A DNA stretch of 8,215 nt from an uncultured Spirochaetaceae bacterium. Its GTDB lineage: Bacteria > Spirochaetota > Spirochaetia > Sphaerochaetales > Sphaerochaetaceae. The stretch is taken from NCBI GenBank assembly GCA_947630635.1, contig CANRIJ010000067.1, positions 1 through 8,215 on the forward strand, given 5' to 3'. This document shows, one piece after another, positions 1 through 6,209 of the stretch. A program made the translations under genes and the position numbers. The notes below the pieces were generated by a model, which made no database searches, was not told where the DNA came from, and worked only from the letters and a program-made list of their open reading frames with translations. The number at the start of each line of letters is the position of its first letter. Position 1 is the first letter of the stretch.

Positions 1-764
1 CCCTTTGAGTGGGGCCCAAAGCGTCTGAACATCTCAATGACAGTAGGGCTCATCTTGCCCTTATTCGGGTCATGATCCTCTATCTCTGCCATGAATTTTC
101 CAAGTCTTACAAGCGGAGTGTTCTTCTCTGGCGCAGATGCGTGTCCTCCCTTTCCTCTTGCGATGAACTTGATGTTGCCAGTTCCCTTCTCGAGGGTGCC
201 GATCATGGCGAATTTTGCTTTTACGCCCTTTAGCGGCTCGTAGAGGATCATTCCTCCCTCATCAATTAGAAACTGCAGCCTTACATTCTGGCTCTTGAGG
301 TATTCGACTGTTTTAATCGCTCCATCGCCCTGCACCTCTTCGGTAGATGATGAGGCTATATAGACATCGACCTCAGGAACAAAGCCCTCTTTGATGGTTT
401 CCTCAAGGGACTGGAAGATGCAGAAGAGCGCTCCCTTGGTATCGACAGTCCCTCGTCCCCAGATATCTCTATTGACTATCTCTCCAGAGAAGGGTGGATA
501 TTTCCAGTCGCCGCTTGCTGATACAACATCCTGATGGCTCATAAAGAGTATGGGGTTTTTATCAGATTTGCCAGGGTATTTAATCAGAAGCGATGAATCA
601 ATGTACTTTACATCGCATTTTGAGAAGACATTTGGAAAGAGCTCTTCGAGAACCTTATGGAAGCGGTCGAACTTCTCTGTGTTTGGCACTCCCGCCTCTG
701 ATACTGTCTCTACTCTTATCATTTTCTGGAGCTTTTGAGCATACTCCATGGCTCTATCGGGCAT
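1..764 (-). CDS. M20 family metallopeptidase, PM20D1/CPS1-like carboxypeptidase (3' part cut off by window edge)
   Basis: First 254 codons of a zinc-dependent M20 hydrolase; the gene runs off the left edge. Visible M20 landmarks are MSHQDVV with metal ligand H77 and the following D79, GRGTVDTKG with bridging D108, STEEVQG with the catalytic pair E142/E143, and LIDEGG with D168. GKGGHAS with H208 follows, at the start of the lid/dimerisation domain. The WKYPPFSG...IWGRGT...LIDEGG style matches the PM20D1 / yeast CPS1 branch (Gly-X carboxypeptidase, N-acyl amino acid hydrolase) better than DapE or ArgE. No signal peptide is seen, so it is probably cytoplasmic. The ATG is preceded by AGGAGG at good spacing and overlaps the end of the upstream membrane-protein gene by 11 nt, so the two are translationally coupled. 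The likely substrate is a dipeptide or N-acylated amino acid brought in by the neighbouring membrane proteins; the family is well supported, the substrate is inferred. Confidence 0.9.
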   Translation of the reverse strand, partial: MPDRAMEYAQKLQKMIRVETVSEAGVPNTEKFDRFHKVLEELFPNVFSKCDVKYIDSSLLIKYPGKSDKNPILFMSHQDVVSASGDWKYPPFSGEIVNRDIWGRGTVDTKGALFCIFQSLEETIKEGFVPEVDVYIASSSTEEVQGDGAIKTVEYLKSQNVRLQFLIDEGGMILYEPLKGVKAKFAMIGTLEKGTGNIKFIARGKGGHASAPEKNTPLVRLGKFMAEIEDHDPNKGKMSPTVIEMFRRFGPHSK

Positions 765-1449
765 TTACGGCCTCCTTTTTCTTTTCAAGGCGTTTTGTTT
801 TATACAGGAAGAATGCAATTGCAATTGCAACTCCCCCCGCAGGAATCATCATAACAGATGTCTGGTTTATAAGTGATGGAACAGCTGTGGTCAAAACAAT
901 GCTGATTGCAAGTGGAATTATGGTTATCTTCCAGCTCTTTGTGAAATACTGGGCTGCCAGTGCTCCGAAAAGCGAGGGAAGGATATTTGCAAATGCTGGC
1001 TGTAGATATCTGTTTTCGAGTATCGGAGTAAGCGGGACAATCATCAGAACTCCCAAGAAGATCACAAGCATCGTCATAAGCGCAGAGGATGCAATTGAGA
1101 GGGTGGATATTATCGAGCTTTCCTTTGTTCCCTCTTCGACTTTTGCAATATCCTTTGCATAGAAGACGCATGGAAGCTTCATATTGATGATGTTTCCAGT
1201 GATGAACGCAAGGTATGATCCGCCTGCTCCCAATAGAGGGACGTAGACCAAGAACTCTACAATCGATATTGCCCAGTATGTAGGACCGACGCGGAGAATT
1301 GCGTGTGCGAATCCGCTCCAGTCAATCGATGTTGAGAGTATCTTGGCGAAAATAAATGGGACGGAGATAATTAGCGCAATTCCCACTGATACCATTATTA
1401 TTCCTGTTTTGTGAATGCTATTTTCGTATTCTTCCCAATCAAATGGCAT
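754..1449 (-). CDS. Polytopic membrane protein of 231 aa, partner of DUF5058
   Basis: About six or seven hydrophobic segments can be seen (roughly residues 16-37, 46-70, 73-90, 112-140, 152-168, 174-190 and 197-216), with a basic C-terminal tail (KTKRLEKKKEAVNAR). It is an inner-membrane protein without a cleavable signal. A central block containing GGSYLAFITGNIINMKLPC, then VEEGTKESSIISTLSIASS, looks like the conserved core: a short Asn/Gly-containing hairpin followed by a charged loop leading into a membrane helix. I cannot assign a named family. The start is well defined: a GGAGGAG Shine-Dalgarno overlaps the UAG stop of the preceding DUF5058 gene, and the coding regions are only 9 nt apart. 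The 3' end overlaps the M20 peptidase gene by 11 nt. The arrangement implies a membrane complex with DUF5058 serving the peptidase, most simply as a two-subunit transporter; this role is inferred. Confidence 0.85.
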   Translation of the reverse strand: MPFDWEEYENSIHKTGIIMVSVGIALIISVPFIFAKILSTSIDWSGFAHAILRVGPTYWAISIVEFLVYVPLLGAGGSYLAFITGNIINMKLPCVFYAKDIAKVEEGTKESSIISTLSIASSALMTMLVIFLGVLMIVPLTPILENRYLQPAFANILPSLFGALAAQYFTKSWKITIIPLAISIVLTTAVPSLINQTSVMMIPAGGVAIAIAFFLYKTKRLEKKKEAVNAR

Positions 1450-1458
1450 AGTCTCCTC

Positions 1459-2226
1459 CTATACAAGTGCAAGTAGGGATGCTGATGCCATCCCGATTAG
1501 CATCGAAAGAGATAGGGAGAAGTCCTCGAATCTCTTGTACTTAGAGCTGATCCATCTGCAGAGGCTCATTGATAGAAATGAGACAGCTGCCACCATAAGA
1601 GGAATATAGAAGCTGAGGGTATAGCTATCTGTTCTCTCTATTCTTCCCAGTGGTCCATTCACAGCCTGAGCTACATATGAGCCAATAAATGCAGCTGACA
1701 TTCCAATGAACATCGCTGTCATTGCCCAGGATGCAAATGAGCTTCCGCCTGAGCTCTTCTTTGTTCCAAGCCTATTCAGCTTATTGCTGTAGAATTTGAC
1801 AAAGAATATCGATATTACAGAGCCAAGGCTTATTCCTACGGTCATAACAAGGAGTATTGTGCAAAGGTTCTGCGTACTCAGTGAGGATGAGGAGTAGTTC
1901 ACTCCCATGGCCTGGGCAGCAGAGCCAGCCGCCAGTGCCTCGTATTGCAGGTTTCCCACAACCGATAGCCTTAGCCATCCTGCAGGAAGCCCAAGTGTTC
2001 CTGCCAGTGCTATGACTCCAAGAAGAATCGATATAGATGGCACTAATGTGAATAGGGCAGAGGAGAAGATCGTTCTCTTAAGAAGAGCAGATCCCATTCC
2101 TATTTTTATTCCTGCCCTATAGCTTTTGATGATGAATACCACGCATGTTACTGCGATGAATAATAGAACTCCGCCGACGACTAGGAAAAGCGGTGTGGAG
2201 TTTGCTAGAGCTAAATAGTCTTCCAT
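1459..2226 (-). CDS. DUF5058 family membrane protein
   Basis: A 255-aa integral membrane protein with about six hydrophobic segments (near residues 12-34, 53-78, 120-146, 165-188, 205-223 and 237-254). The opening MEDYLALANSTPLFL and the block LVPSISILLG...LPAGWLRLSVVGNLQYE (residues 61-96) match what I recall of DUF5058, a family with no established function. The basic segment after the first helix (SYRAGIKIGMGSALLKR) fits a cytoplasmic loop. The start is set by agreement with the family N-terminus, because no Shine-Dalgarno is present: the bases before ATG read TTCAGCCTC. This contrasts with the strong sites of the two downstream genes. Its stop codon lies inside the ribosome site of the 231-aa gene, so translation of the two should be coupled. 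The gap of 85 nt to the upstream MFS gene leaves open whether it has its own promoter. Likely role: subunit of a transporter working with the M20 peptidase (inferred). Confidence 0.85.
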   Translation of the reverse strand: MEDYLALANSTPLFLVVGGVLLFIAVTCVVFIIKSYRAGIKIGMGSALLKRTIFSSALFTLVPSISILLGVIALAGTLGLPAGWLRLSVVGNLQYEALAAGSAAQAMGVNYSSSSLSTQNLCTILLVMTVGISLGSVISIFFVKFYSNKLNRLGTKKSSGGSSFASWAMTAMFIGMSAAFIGSYVAQAVNGPLGRIERTDSYTLSFYIPLMVAAVSFLSMSLCRWISSKYKRFEDFSLSLSMLIGMASASLLALV

Positions 2227-2234
2227 GAGGCTGA

Positions 2235-2240
2235 AGTTTA
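2235..2240 (-). promoter_or_regulatory. Possible -10 element of DUF5058 operon (weak)
   Basis: TAAACT on the minus strand ends 8 nt before the SD-less ATG, the geometry expected for a leaderless transcript. No acceptable -35 lies 16-18 nt further upstream (ACAAGG, TACAAG and CTACAA are the options), so this is a weak call. The operon may instead be read through from the MFS gene. Confidence 0.25.
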
Positions 2241-2311
2241 GCAGAAAAATGCATTTCCTTGTAGTGTTTAAAGTTATATTGGCAATTTTTTTAAGTGCTT
2301 ATAGCGGATGC

Positions 2312-3496
2312 TTAAAGTGCATTTTCTTCTATGGGCTTTTTCCCGCCTGTCGCTCTAAAGAGAAGAGCTGCCATAGCCATGCAAAGGGCCAGAAAGAAAA
2401 CTATGTAGTATGGGAGTATTTTAAATGTGGTCTTATTTCCCAAGAGGCCGTAGAGTGGTGGCATCAGGGTGTTGCCAACATAGGCAAATGCCATCTGAAA
2501 ACCGATAATCGCAGCCGACTTCTCCTTTCCGAAGTTATATGGAGTCGAATGTATAAAGGACGGGTATATTGGTGCGCATCCAAGTCCAAGAGTCGTAAGG
2601 GATAAGAGTATAAGCGCGTTAGTTCTTACAGGCAGGAGTAGGAGCACTATGGCCAAGAGCACAACAGAGCCTCCAAGCATGATCATTCTCCTGTCTCCCA
2701 TCCTATTCATTATGAATGCACCAAAGAGGCGCCCGGATGTGAGGCCGATAAAAAAGAGCGAGGAGAAATTGGCGGCACTTACAGGATCTAGGCCTCTGGC
2801 TCTCACTAGGTATGTGCTTGCCCACTGCATAATGGTCGACTCGAAGGCGCAATATGAGAAGAATCCAAGAAATAGGAAGAAGACGCCCTTGGTCTTCAGA
2901 ATATCGGAAAGAGAGATTGGTCTTTTTTCTTTTATCGTCTCAATTTTAGATGGAGACTTCTTCCATACTTTTAATGTAGAGAGGAGAATAAAGGCTATTA
3001 CAAGCTGCAGAGTTCCAATTATCCTGTAGCCCATTGGCCAGTTGTAGTGGGTAAGCGAATAGCCCATAACAAGTGGGCTTATTATTGCGCCGATTCCCCA
3101 AAATGAATGCAGGAGGCTCATCTGCATTGAGCTATAATTTATTGCAACATAGTTATTTAAAGCTGAATCAATCGCTCCGGCTCCAAGTCCATAAGGGATA
3201 GCAAAGAGCGAGAGTGCTATAAAGCTCTTTGAGATACTGAATCCAAAGAGCGCAAGGGATGTGAGAAAGACGCTGAAAAGCGTTACAAGTGATGTTCCGA
3301 ATTTCCTTGTGAGCCTATATGAGGAGAGGCTTGAGACTATCGTTGAGGCTGATATGATCATGGTAATGAAGCCCATATATGATACAGGGACGCCTATTTC
3401 AATATGCATTACAGGCCATGCAGATCCCAAAAGAGAATCTGGCAGTCCCAGGCTTATAAATGATAGATATATAAGTGAAAGCAGTAGGATATACAT
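2312..3496 (-). CDS. MFS transporter (fucose-permease-like sugar/small-solute permease)
   Basis: A 394-aa protein of normal MFS length with 12 predicted membrane helices in two six-helix halves. The halves are separated by a charged central loop at about residues 175-205 (KVWKKSPSKIETIKEKRP). The protein begins almost directly in helix 1, where GLPDSLLGSAWPVMH (residues 17-31) is typical of the FucP/BscS-like group. GLGAGAIDSALNNYVA and MSLLHSFWGIGA follow at residues 103-137 on helices 4-5. A motif-A-like G-R-x-x-G...MGDRR is at 255-270 between helices 8 and 9. It sits in the cytoplasmic membrane and probably moves a sugar or small organic solute by proton symport; the substrate cannot be read from sequence. 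The start has no Shine-Dalgarno but lies 10 nt after a -10 hexamer. It is on the same strand as the DUF5058 genes, 85 nt away, so a functional link is possible but unproven. Confidence 0.88.
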   Translation of the reverse strand: MYILLLSLIYLSFISLGLPDSLLGSAWPVMHIEIGVPVSYMGFITMIISASTIVSSLSSYRLTRKFGTSLVTLFSVFLTSLALFGFSISKSFIALSLFAIPYGLGAGAIDSALNNYVAINYSSMQMSLLHSFWGIGAIISPLVMGYSLTHYNWPMGYRIIGTLQLVIAFILLSTLKVWKKSPSKIETIKEKRPISLSDILKTKGVFFLFLGFFSYCAFESTIMQWASTYLVRARGLDPVSAANFSSLFFIGLTSGRLFGAFIMNRMGDRRMIMLGGSVVLLAIVLLLLPVRTNALILLSLTTLGLGCAPIYPSFIHSTPYNFGKEKSAAIIGFQMAFAYVGNTLMPPLYGLLGNKTTFKILPYYIVFFLALCMAMAALLFRATGGKKPIEENAL

Positions 3497-3506
3497 TTTC
3501 TGAGAT

Positions 3507-3536
3507 ATAGTACTGATTAAGAAGTTTTCCTTTCAA
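3507..3536 (-). promoter_or_regulatory. Promoter of the MFS gene
   Basis: Minus-strand TTGAAA (3531-3536), an 18-nt spacer, then TACTAT (3507-3512). Only 10 nt separate the -10 from the ATG, so the predicted transcript would have a leader of about 4 nt or none. This fits the absence of a Shine-Dalgarno. Confidence 0.5.
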
Positions 3537-3738
3537 GGCGGAAATCGAGTATTTAAAGAGCGTCTGCTGTCATTTCTTCACATAGTGAGTTTAAAATCAT
3601 CCATGGTTTATTTATTGAAAATGAGCTCTTTGTATAGAGGATGGTTATATAAATCAGAGTCTCTTTGGATACATTCGAGAATTCTATTGAAAAGGGCTAT
3701 AGTTAATTTATATTAATTGCCTAGGTTTATTGGTAAAT
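3537..3738. other. Intergenic spacer, no gene seen
   Basis: AT-rich stretch between the MFS promoter and the tRNA terminator. I see no open frame with a ribosome site and no strong hairpin. A plus-strand TTGAAA (3687-3692), 16 nt, TATATT (3709-3714) resembles a promoter but points into the antisense side of the tRNA terminator with no gene to serve. AAAGAGC and GCTCTTT form a loose inverted repeat about 60 nt apart, probably by chance. Confidence 0.5.
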
Positions 3739-3761
3739 AAAAAAAGGACGGCTTACCGTCC
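3739..3761 (-). terminator. Intrinsic terminator of tRNA-Leu
   Basis: Directly after the tRNA 3' end the minus strand reads GGACGG-TAAG-CCGTCC followed by seven T. The 6-bp stem is perfect and has a 4-nt loop. The plus-strand side has only four T, so termination of plus transcripts would be weak. Confidence 0.93.
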
Positions 3762-3764
3762 TTT

Positions 3765-3848
3765 TGCGGCCAACTGGACTTGAACCAGCACGGACTCTCG
3801 CCCACCAGCACCTCAAGCTGGCTTGTCTACCAATTCCAACATAGCCGC
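3765..3848 (-). tRNA. tRNA-Leu (anticodon GAG)
   Basis: Complete class II tRNA of 84 nt including the discriminator A. The acceptor stem GCGGCTA pairs with TGGCCGC over seven pairs, one of them G-U. The D arm has a TTG/CAA stem and a loop with AATTGGTAGA. The anticodon stem CCAGC/GCTGG carries loop TTGAGGT, giving anticodon GAG (complement of 3812-3814), which reads Leu CUC/CUU. The long variable arm with GGGC/GTCC pairing and a GAGA loop is expected for leucine. The T arm has loop TTCAAGT. The 3' CCA is not encoded (AAAAGG follows), so it must be added after transcription. It is a stand-alone unit with its own promoter and terminator. Confidence 0.97.
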
Positions 3849-3859
3849 AGACAAAGCCT

Positions 3860-3888
3860 AGATTAGTGTTTATCGCCTTGATTGTCAA
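3860..3888 (-). promoter_or_regulatory. Promoter of tRNA-Leu
   Basis: Minus-strand consensus TTGACA (3883-3888), a 17-nt spacer, then TAATCT (3860-3865). Transcription would start near 3853, about 5 nt before the mature tRNA. This is the best sigma70-type -35 in the window. Confidence 0.88.
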
Positions 3889-4096
3889 TAATCACCTGCT
3901 TTTCAAATGATTAATAGCCACTTATTTTTCGCGTTAATCTCTCTTTGCTTTGCAGCTTTGCTGAAAAGAAAAAGTCTTATTTTGATAAATGCTTATATTG
4001 TCTTGAGTTATATATTTAAAGAGTTTTTTGGGATGAAAATGCCATTTTCTTTTGGATTTGATTGGTTATATTTCGATTAGGAACGGGAACAAGAAG
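3889..4096. other. Divergent spacer upstream of the acidic-protein mini-operon
   Basis: AT-rich stretch that must hold the plus-strand promoter for the 4097 gene. TATATT and TATATA hexamers occur around 4000-4015, but none has a convincing -35, so I do not name one. ATG at 4034 opens a 15-codon frame (MKMPFSFGFDWLYFD) ending at 4080, just before the ribosome site of the next gene. It could be a leader peptide but lacks support. Otherwise nothing is seen. Confidence 0.4.
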
Positions 4097-4486
4097 ATGA
4101 AATTTGAGAGATTTGTTAAGGAATTGATTCAGGGCGGTTGGTCGCTAATCGGAGATAGCGAGGGCGGCATCTCATTTCTCAATACAGAAAGCGAGATCGA
4201 GGTTGAGATGGAGAACACAAAGAAAGAGTCTCATGTATACCTTAGATTTTCCCATGGACTGAGGATGAAGGACCTCTCTGATCTGGTTGAGGTCGGCTTT
4301 ACAAATACAAGCACCATCCTGAAATTCGCAGATGGCGAGATTTGGGAATACGAGGATGATTGCGATGACGAGGAGCTGCCTTTTGACGAAGAGAGCTTTT
4401 TTAATTCTTCGGATGATTCCAAAAGAGAGAAAGAGCTCGATGAGTGTGATATGAAAAAGGGAATATCAAGGTCCCTGAGGTCATAG
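4097..4486 (+). CDS. Acidic hypothetical protein, 129 aa
   Basis: I do not recognise a family. The N-terminal 80 residues look like a small folded alpha/beta domain: MKFERFVKELIQGGWSLIG, then alternating strand-like stretches such as EIEVEME, HVYLRFS and STILKFADGEIWEY. From about residue 84 to 107 the chain is strongly acidic (EDDCDDEELPFDEES), followed by a mixed-charge tail ending in SRSLRS. There is no signal peptide or membrane helix, so it is probably cytoplasmic. I chose ATG 4097 because GGGAA lies about 8 nt upstream. An upstream TTG at 4052 in the same frame has no ribosome site and would add 15 residues unlike the rest. The next gene follows after 10 nt with a strong Shine-Dalgarno overlapping this stop region, so the two form an operon. 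The acidic tail could bind a basic partner such as the Lys/Arg-rich N-terminus of the next protein; that is speculation. Confidence 0.75.
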   Translation: MKFERFVKELIQGGWSLIGDSEGGISFLNTESEIEVEMENTKKESHVYLRFSHGLRMKDLSDLVEVGFTNTSTILKFADGEIWEYEDDCDDEELPFDEESFFNSSDDSKREKELDECDMKKGISRSLRS

Positions 4487-4496
4487 AGGAGATAGT

Positions 4497-4691
4497 ATGA
4501 AAAGGAAGAATAGGGCTGAGGAGAATCAAGAGGTGAGAGTTGATAAGGAGCAGGAGGCATTTAATGCAGGGCGCCAGTATCAGGCCAATCAGGACAATAA
4601 CTCCGGTTGGGGCTGGTGGTGGATATTCCTACTTTGCCTATGCTGCCTGCCTATAATTTTGTGTCCAATAGGATTTGTTTATTGGTGGTAG
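4497..4691 (+). CDS. Tail-anchored Trp/Cys-rich membrane microprotein, 64 aa
   Basis: A 64-residue protein with a hydrophilic N-terminal half (MKRKNRAEENQEVRVDKEQE...AGRQYQANQ) and one C-terminal membrane helix at about residues 41-62. Tryptophans bracket the helix: W38, W40, W41 and W42 on one side, W63 and W64 at the very end. The helix carries four cysteines (C47, C49, C50, C56) and two prolines (P52, P57). The N-terminal basic patch and lack of a signal peptide suggest the N-terminus stays in the cytoplasm with the C-terminus just reaching the outer face. AGAGGAG lies 5 nt before the ATG and touches the stop of the upstream acidic-protein gene, giving strong coupling. A terminator follows 16 nt after the stop. 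I know no family for it. The ribosome site, operon position and terminator make it a convincing real gene; the function is unknown. Confidence 0.8.
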   Translation: MKRKNRAEENQEVRVDKEQEAFNAGRQYQANQDNNSGWGWWWIFLLCLCCLPIILCPIGFVYWW

Positions 4692-4707
4692 AATAGAGGG
4701 CTAAGAG

Positions 4708-4735
4708 GGCATCCTAAGGGGTGCCTTTTATTTTT
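4708..4735 (+). terminator. Intrinsic terminator of the 4097-4691 operon
   Basis: GGCATCC-TAAG-GGGTGCC, a 7-bp stem with one G-U and a 4-nt loop, followed by TTTTATTTTT. The T-tract overlaps the stop codon of the convergent DUF4105 gene. The minus-strand side lacks a T-run, so it probably works only rightward. Confidence 0.92.
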
Positions 4736-6005
4736 GCCTCTTTTTTAGCAAATAGTGGGATTCCACAAAATAGATTATGAGCATCATCAAATAATAGACG
4801 ATGTTGTCTATTATGAATGCGCTCATGAATATTCCCTTGATAATGAGCATCGAGAGGGTAATGAAGAACATTGCCTTCGCCCACTTTCTGATTCTCTCCC
4901 TCCATTTCTCCCTGCCTGTCATTGCAAGAATGTGAAAGACCATGAAGAGAGCGAGAAGCGGGGATATTATAAGCGCATTTGTATTGAAGTAGGTGACGGA
5001 GTGTATTGAGAAGAACATGAAGAAGATGAGAATAAGCGACATCACCGTTAAGAGAAGGTATATCAAACTCATGAAGATGTCGCCGATTAGCCGAAGCGAT
5101 CTTCTTCTCATTTGGCATAGAGACGCAACTAGTCCTACTGCTACAGCAAATAATATAGAGTAGAGATAGAAGGGGTAAACGCTTGGCACATCCTTTCTGC
5201 CTTGACTTTGGTATAGAACCTCACTGTCTCTCTTCTCAAATTCCTCTATTGCAAGCATAAGGTAGTCTGGCAAGAACATTGCCTCCCAGAGGGTGGCCCT
5301 TTTATCCACATCGCTTGCAAGTAGATAATTCACTGCCCAGTCGGTAAAGAATGTGGAGCGGGACATATATCTTATAGATAGAGATCTGAGGGACTCATTG
5401 AGCTCTACTGACTTTGCCCAGCTTTCGAATTCTTCCCCCTTGAGGCTTTTATATATGTCTCTTAGACGCGTTGAGCAGTTGTCAAAGAAATAGTCATAAA
5501 GATATGTCTGATTTCCTGGCTCGGTATTGTATGTGAGAAAGTCTATGAGGTTTGCCTTCTCTAGCGGCGAAAGATCAAGCTCTAGAATCTCTATGGTCCT
5601 ATCGTCTTCGATAAATGAGTCTGCTCTGAGATCTGCCCATGTCTCCCATACCTCATAGTACATTCTTCCAAGAGCGAAGTTCAGGTAGAAGTCCTCATCA
5701 AATGAGAATATGCCATAGTCGAACATGAACGTCTCTCCACTGGGCATTTCCACTACAAATGATGCGTGCCCGAAATTCTCCCATAGAAGCGATCCGGGCC
5801 CTACGGTCATAAGAGAAATTCTCACATCTCTATAGAAGTCCTCCTGGCTTTTGGAGAGACTCTCTCTGAACTCGAATGACTCTAGCTCTCTCTCGCTCTT
5901 AAATAGGTCATCGCGTTCTATAAGTGCCTCTTTTCCCACTTGGGATGCAGCAAAAAGAGAGAATCCCAATATAAGGAGAAATAGGGGGAAGAGAAGCCTT
6001 TTCAT
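4728..6005 (-). CDS. DUF4105 membrane protein, Lnb-like lipoprotein N-acyltransferase candidate
   Basis: A 425-aa protein. Residues 1-21 form a signal peptide or anchor (MKRLLFPLFLL...FAAS). Residues 60-230 carry the DUF4105 domain: ISLMTVGPGSLLWENFGHASF with H80, FDYGIFSFDEDFYLNFALGRMYYEVW, and YLYDYFFDNCSTRLRD with C177. The C-terminal third has four or five membrane helices (about 279-297, 307-332, 342-362, 376-393 and 397-416). DUF4105 includes the Bacteroides enzyme Lnb, which N-acylates lipoproteins using a His/Cys pair. H80 and C177 fit that pair, and the signal-domain-helices plan fits too. The domain would face the periplasm. ATG 6005 is chosen because the signal peptide begins there; the upstream TTG at 6041 coincides with the -35 hexamer and would add 12 polar residues. 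No Shine-Dalgarno is present. The gene is monocistronic and convergent with the mini-operon to its left. The family call is firm; the enzyme activity is inferred. Confidence 0.88.
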   Translation of the reverse strand: MKRLLFPLFLLILGFSLFAASQVGKEALIERDDLFKSERELESFEFRESLSKSQEDFYRDVRISLMTVGPGSLLWENFGHASFVVEMPSGETFMFDYGIFSFDEDFYLNFALGRMYYEVWETWADLRADSFIEDDRTIEILELDLSPLEKANLIDFLTYNTEPGNQTYLYDYFFDNCSTRLRDIYKSLKGEEFESWAKSVELNESLRSLSIRYMSRSTFFTDWAVNYLLASDVDKRATLWEAMFLPDYLMLAIEEFEKRDSEVLYQSQGRKDVPSVYPFYLYSILFAVAVGLVASLCQMRRRSLRLIGDIFMSLIYLLLTVMSLILIFFMFFSIHSVTYFNTNALIISPLLALFMVFHILAMTGREKWRERIRKWAKAMFFITLSMLIIKGIFMSAFIIDNIVYYLMMLIIYFVESHYLLKKRQK

Positions 6006-6012
6006 GGTATTG

Positions 6013-6041
6013 AGGATAGCACTTTTACAGCTTGTTCCCAA
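6013..6041 (-). promoter_or_regulatory. Promoter of the DUF4105 gene
   Basis: Minus-strand TTGGGA (6036-6041), a 17-nt spacer, then TATCCT (6013-6018). Exactly 7 nt separate the -10 from the ATG at 6005, so transcription would begin at or next to the start codon. This agrees with the absence of a Shine-Dalgarno. Confidence 0.55.
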
Positions 6042-6172
6042 TAAAGAGCACTCTTTTGCATTGCTTATTTCATTTTTTGCAAAGATAGTTGAATTTTAGC
6101 TTTTAATTTCCCGAGTTTGATTGGAAAATAAGATTACTCATTAATGGATATTGGTTCGCCTTCCCATCTCTA

Positions 6173-6200
6173 AGGAGCCTCGGAAACGAGGTCCTTTTTT
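6173..6200 (+). terminator. Orphan intrinsic terminator upstream of recO
   Basis: Stem CCTCG-GAAA-CGAGG, extended by a G-U pair and AGG/CCT around one bulged A, then six T, a C and four more T. It is oriented rightward, yet no plus-strand gene lies between 4735 and here. The gene on its left (DUF4105) is divergent. It may end a small RNA beginning after about 6100, or shield recO from read-through. Confidence 0.8.
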
Positions 6201-6209
6201 CTTTTGCTC

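Noticed and set aside
593..1162. Long plus-strand open frame opposite the M20 and 231-aa genes
   Set aside because: It is antisense to two well-supported genes, has no ribosome site and resembles no protein family; it is a shadow of the minus-strand codon bias.
2297..2316. Terminator after the MFS gene
   Set aside because: Only a 3-bp plus 3-bp bulged hairpin, followed on the minus strand by A-rich rather than T-rich sequence. Read-through into DUF5058 remains possible.
3687..3714. Plus-strand promoter TTGAAA-16-TATATT
   Set aside because: It would drive only about 45 nt before the tRNA terminator stem, with no gene to serve; likely chance in AT-rich DNA.
3765..3848. tRNA-Leu as an integration site for a mobile element
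   Set aside because: No integrase, no repeat of the tRNA 3' end and no foreign-looking genes beside it in the window.
4034..4080. 15-codon frame (MKMPFSFGFDWLYFD) as a leader peptide for the 4097 operon
   Set aside because: No convincing ribosome site, no regulatory codon run and no attenuator hairpin between it and the gene.
4052..4096. TTG at 4052 as the start of the acidic protein
   Set aside because: No Shine-Dalgarno before it, whereas ATG 4097 has GGGAA at normal spacing.
6006..6041. TTG at 6041 as the DUF4105 start
   Set aside because: It falls on the -35 hexamer, adds 12 polar residues in front of a well-formed signal peptide, and has no ribosome site.
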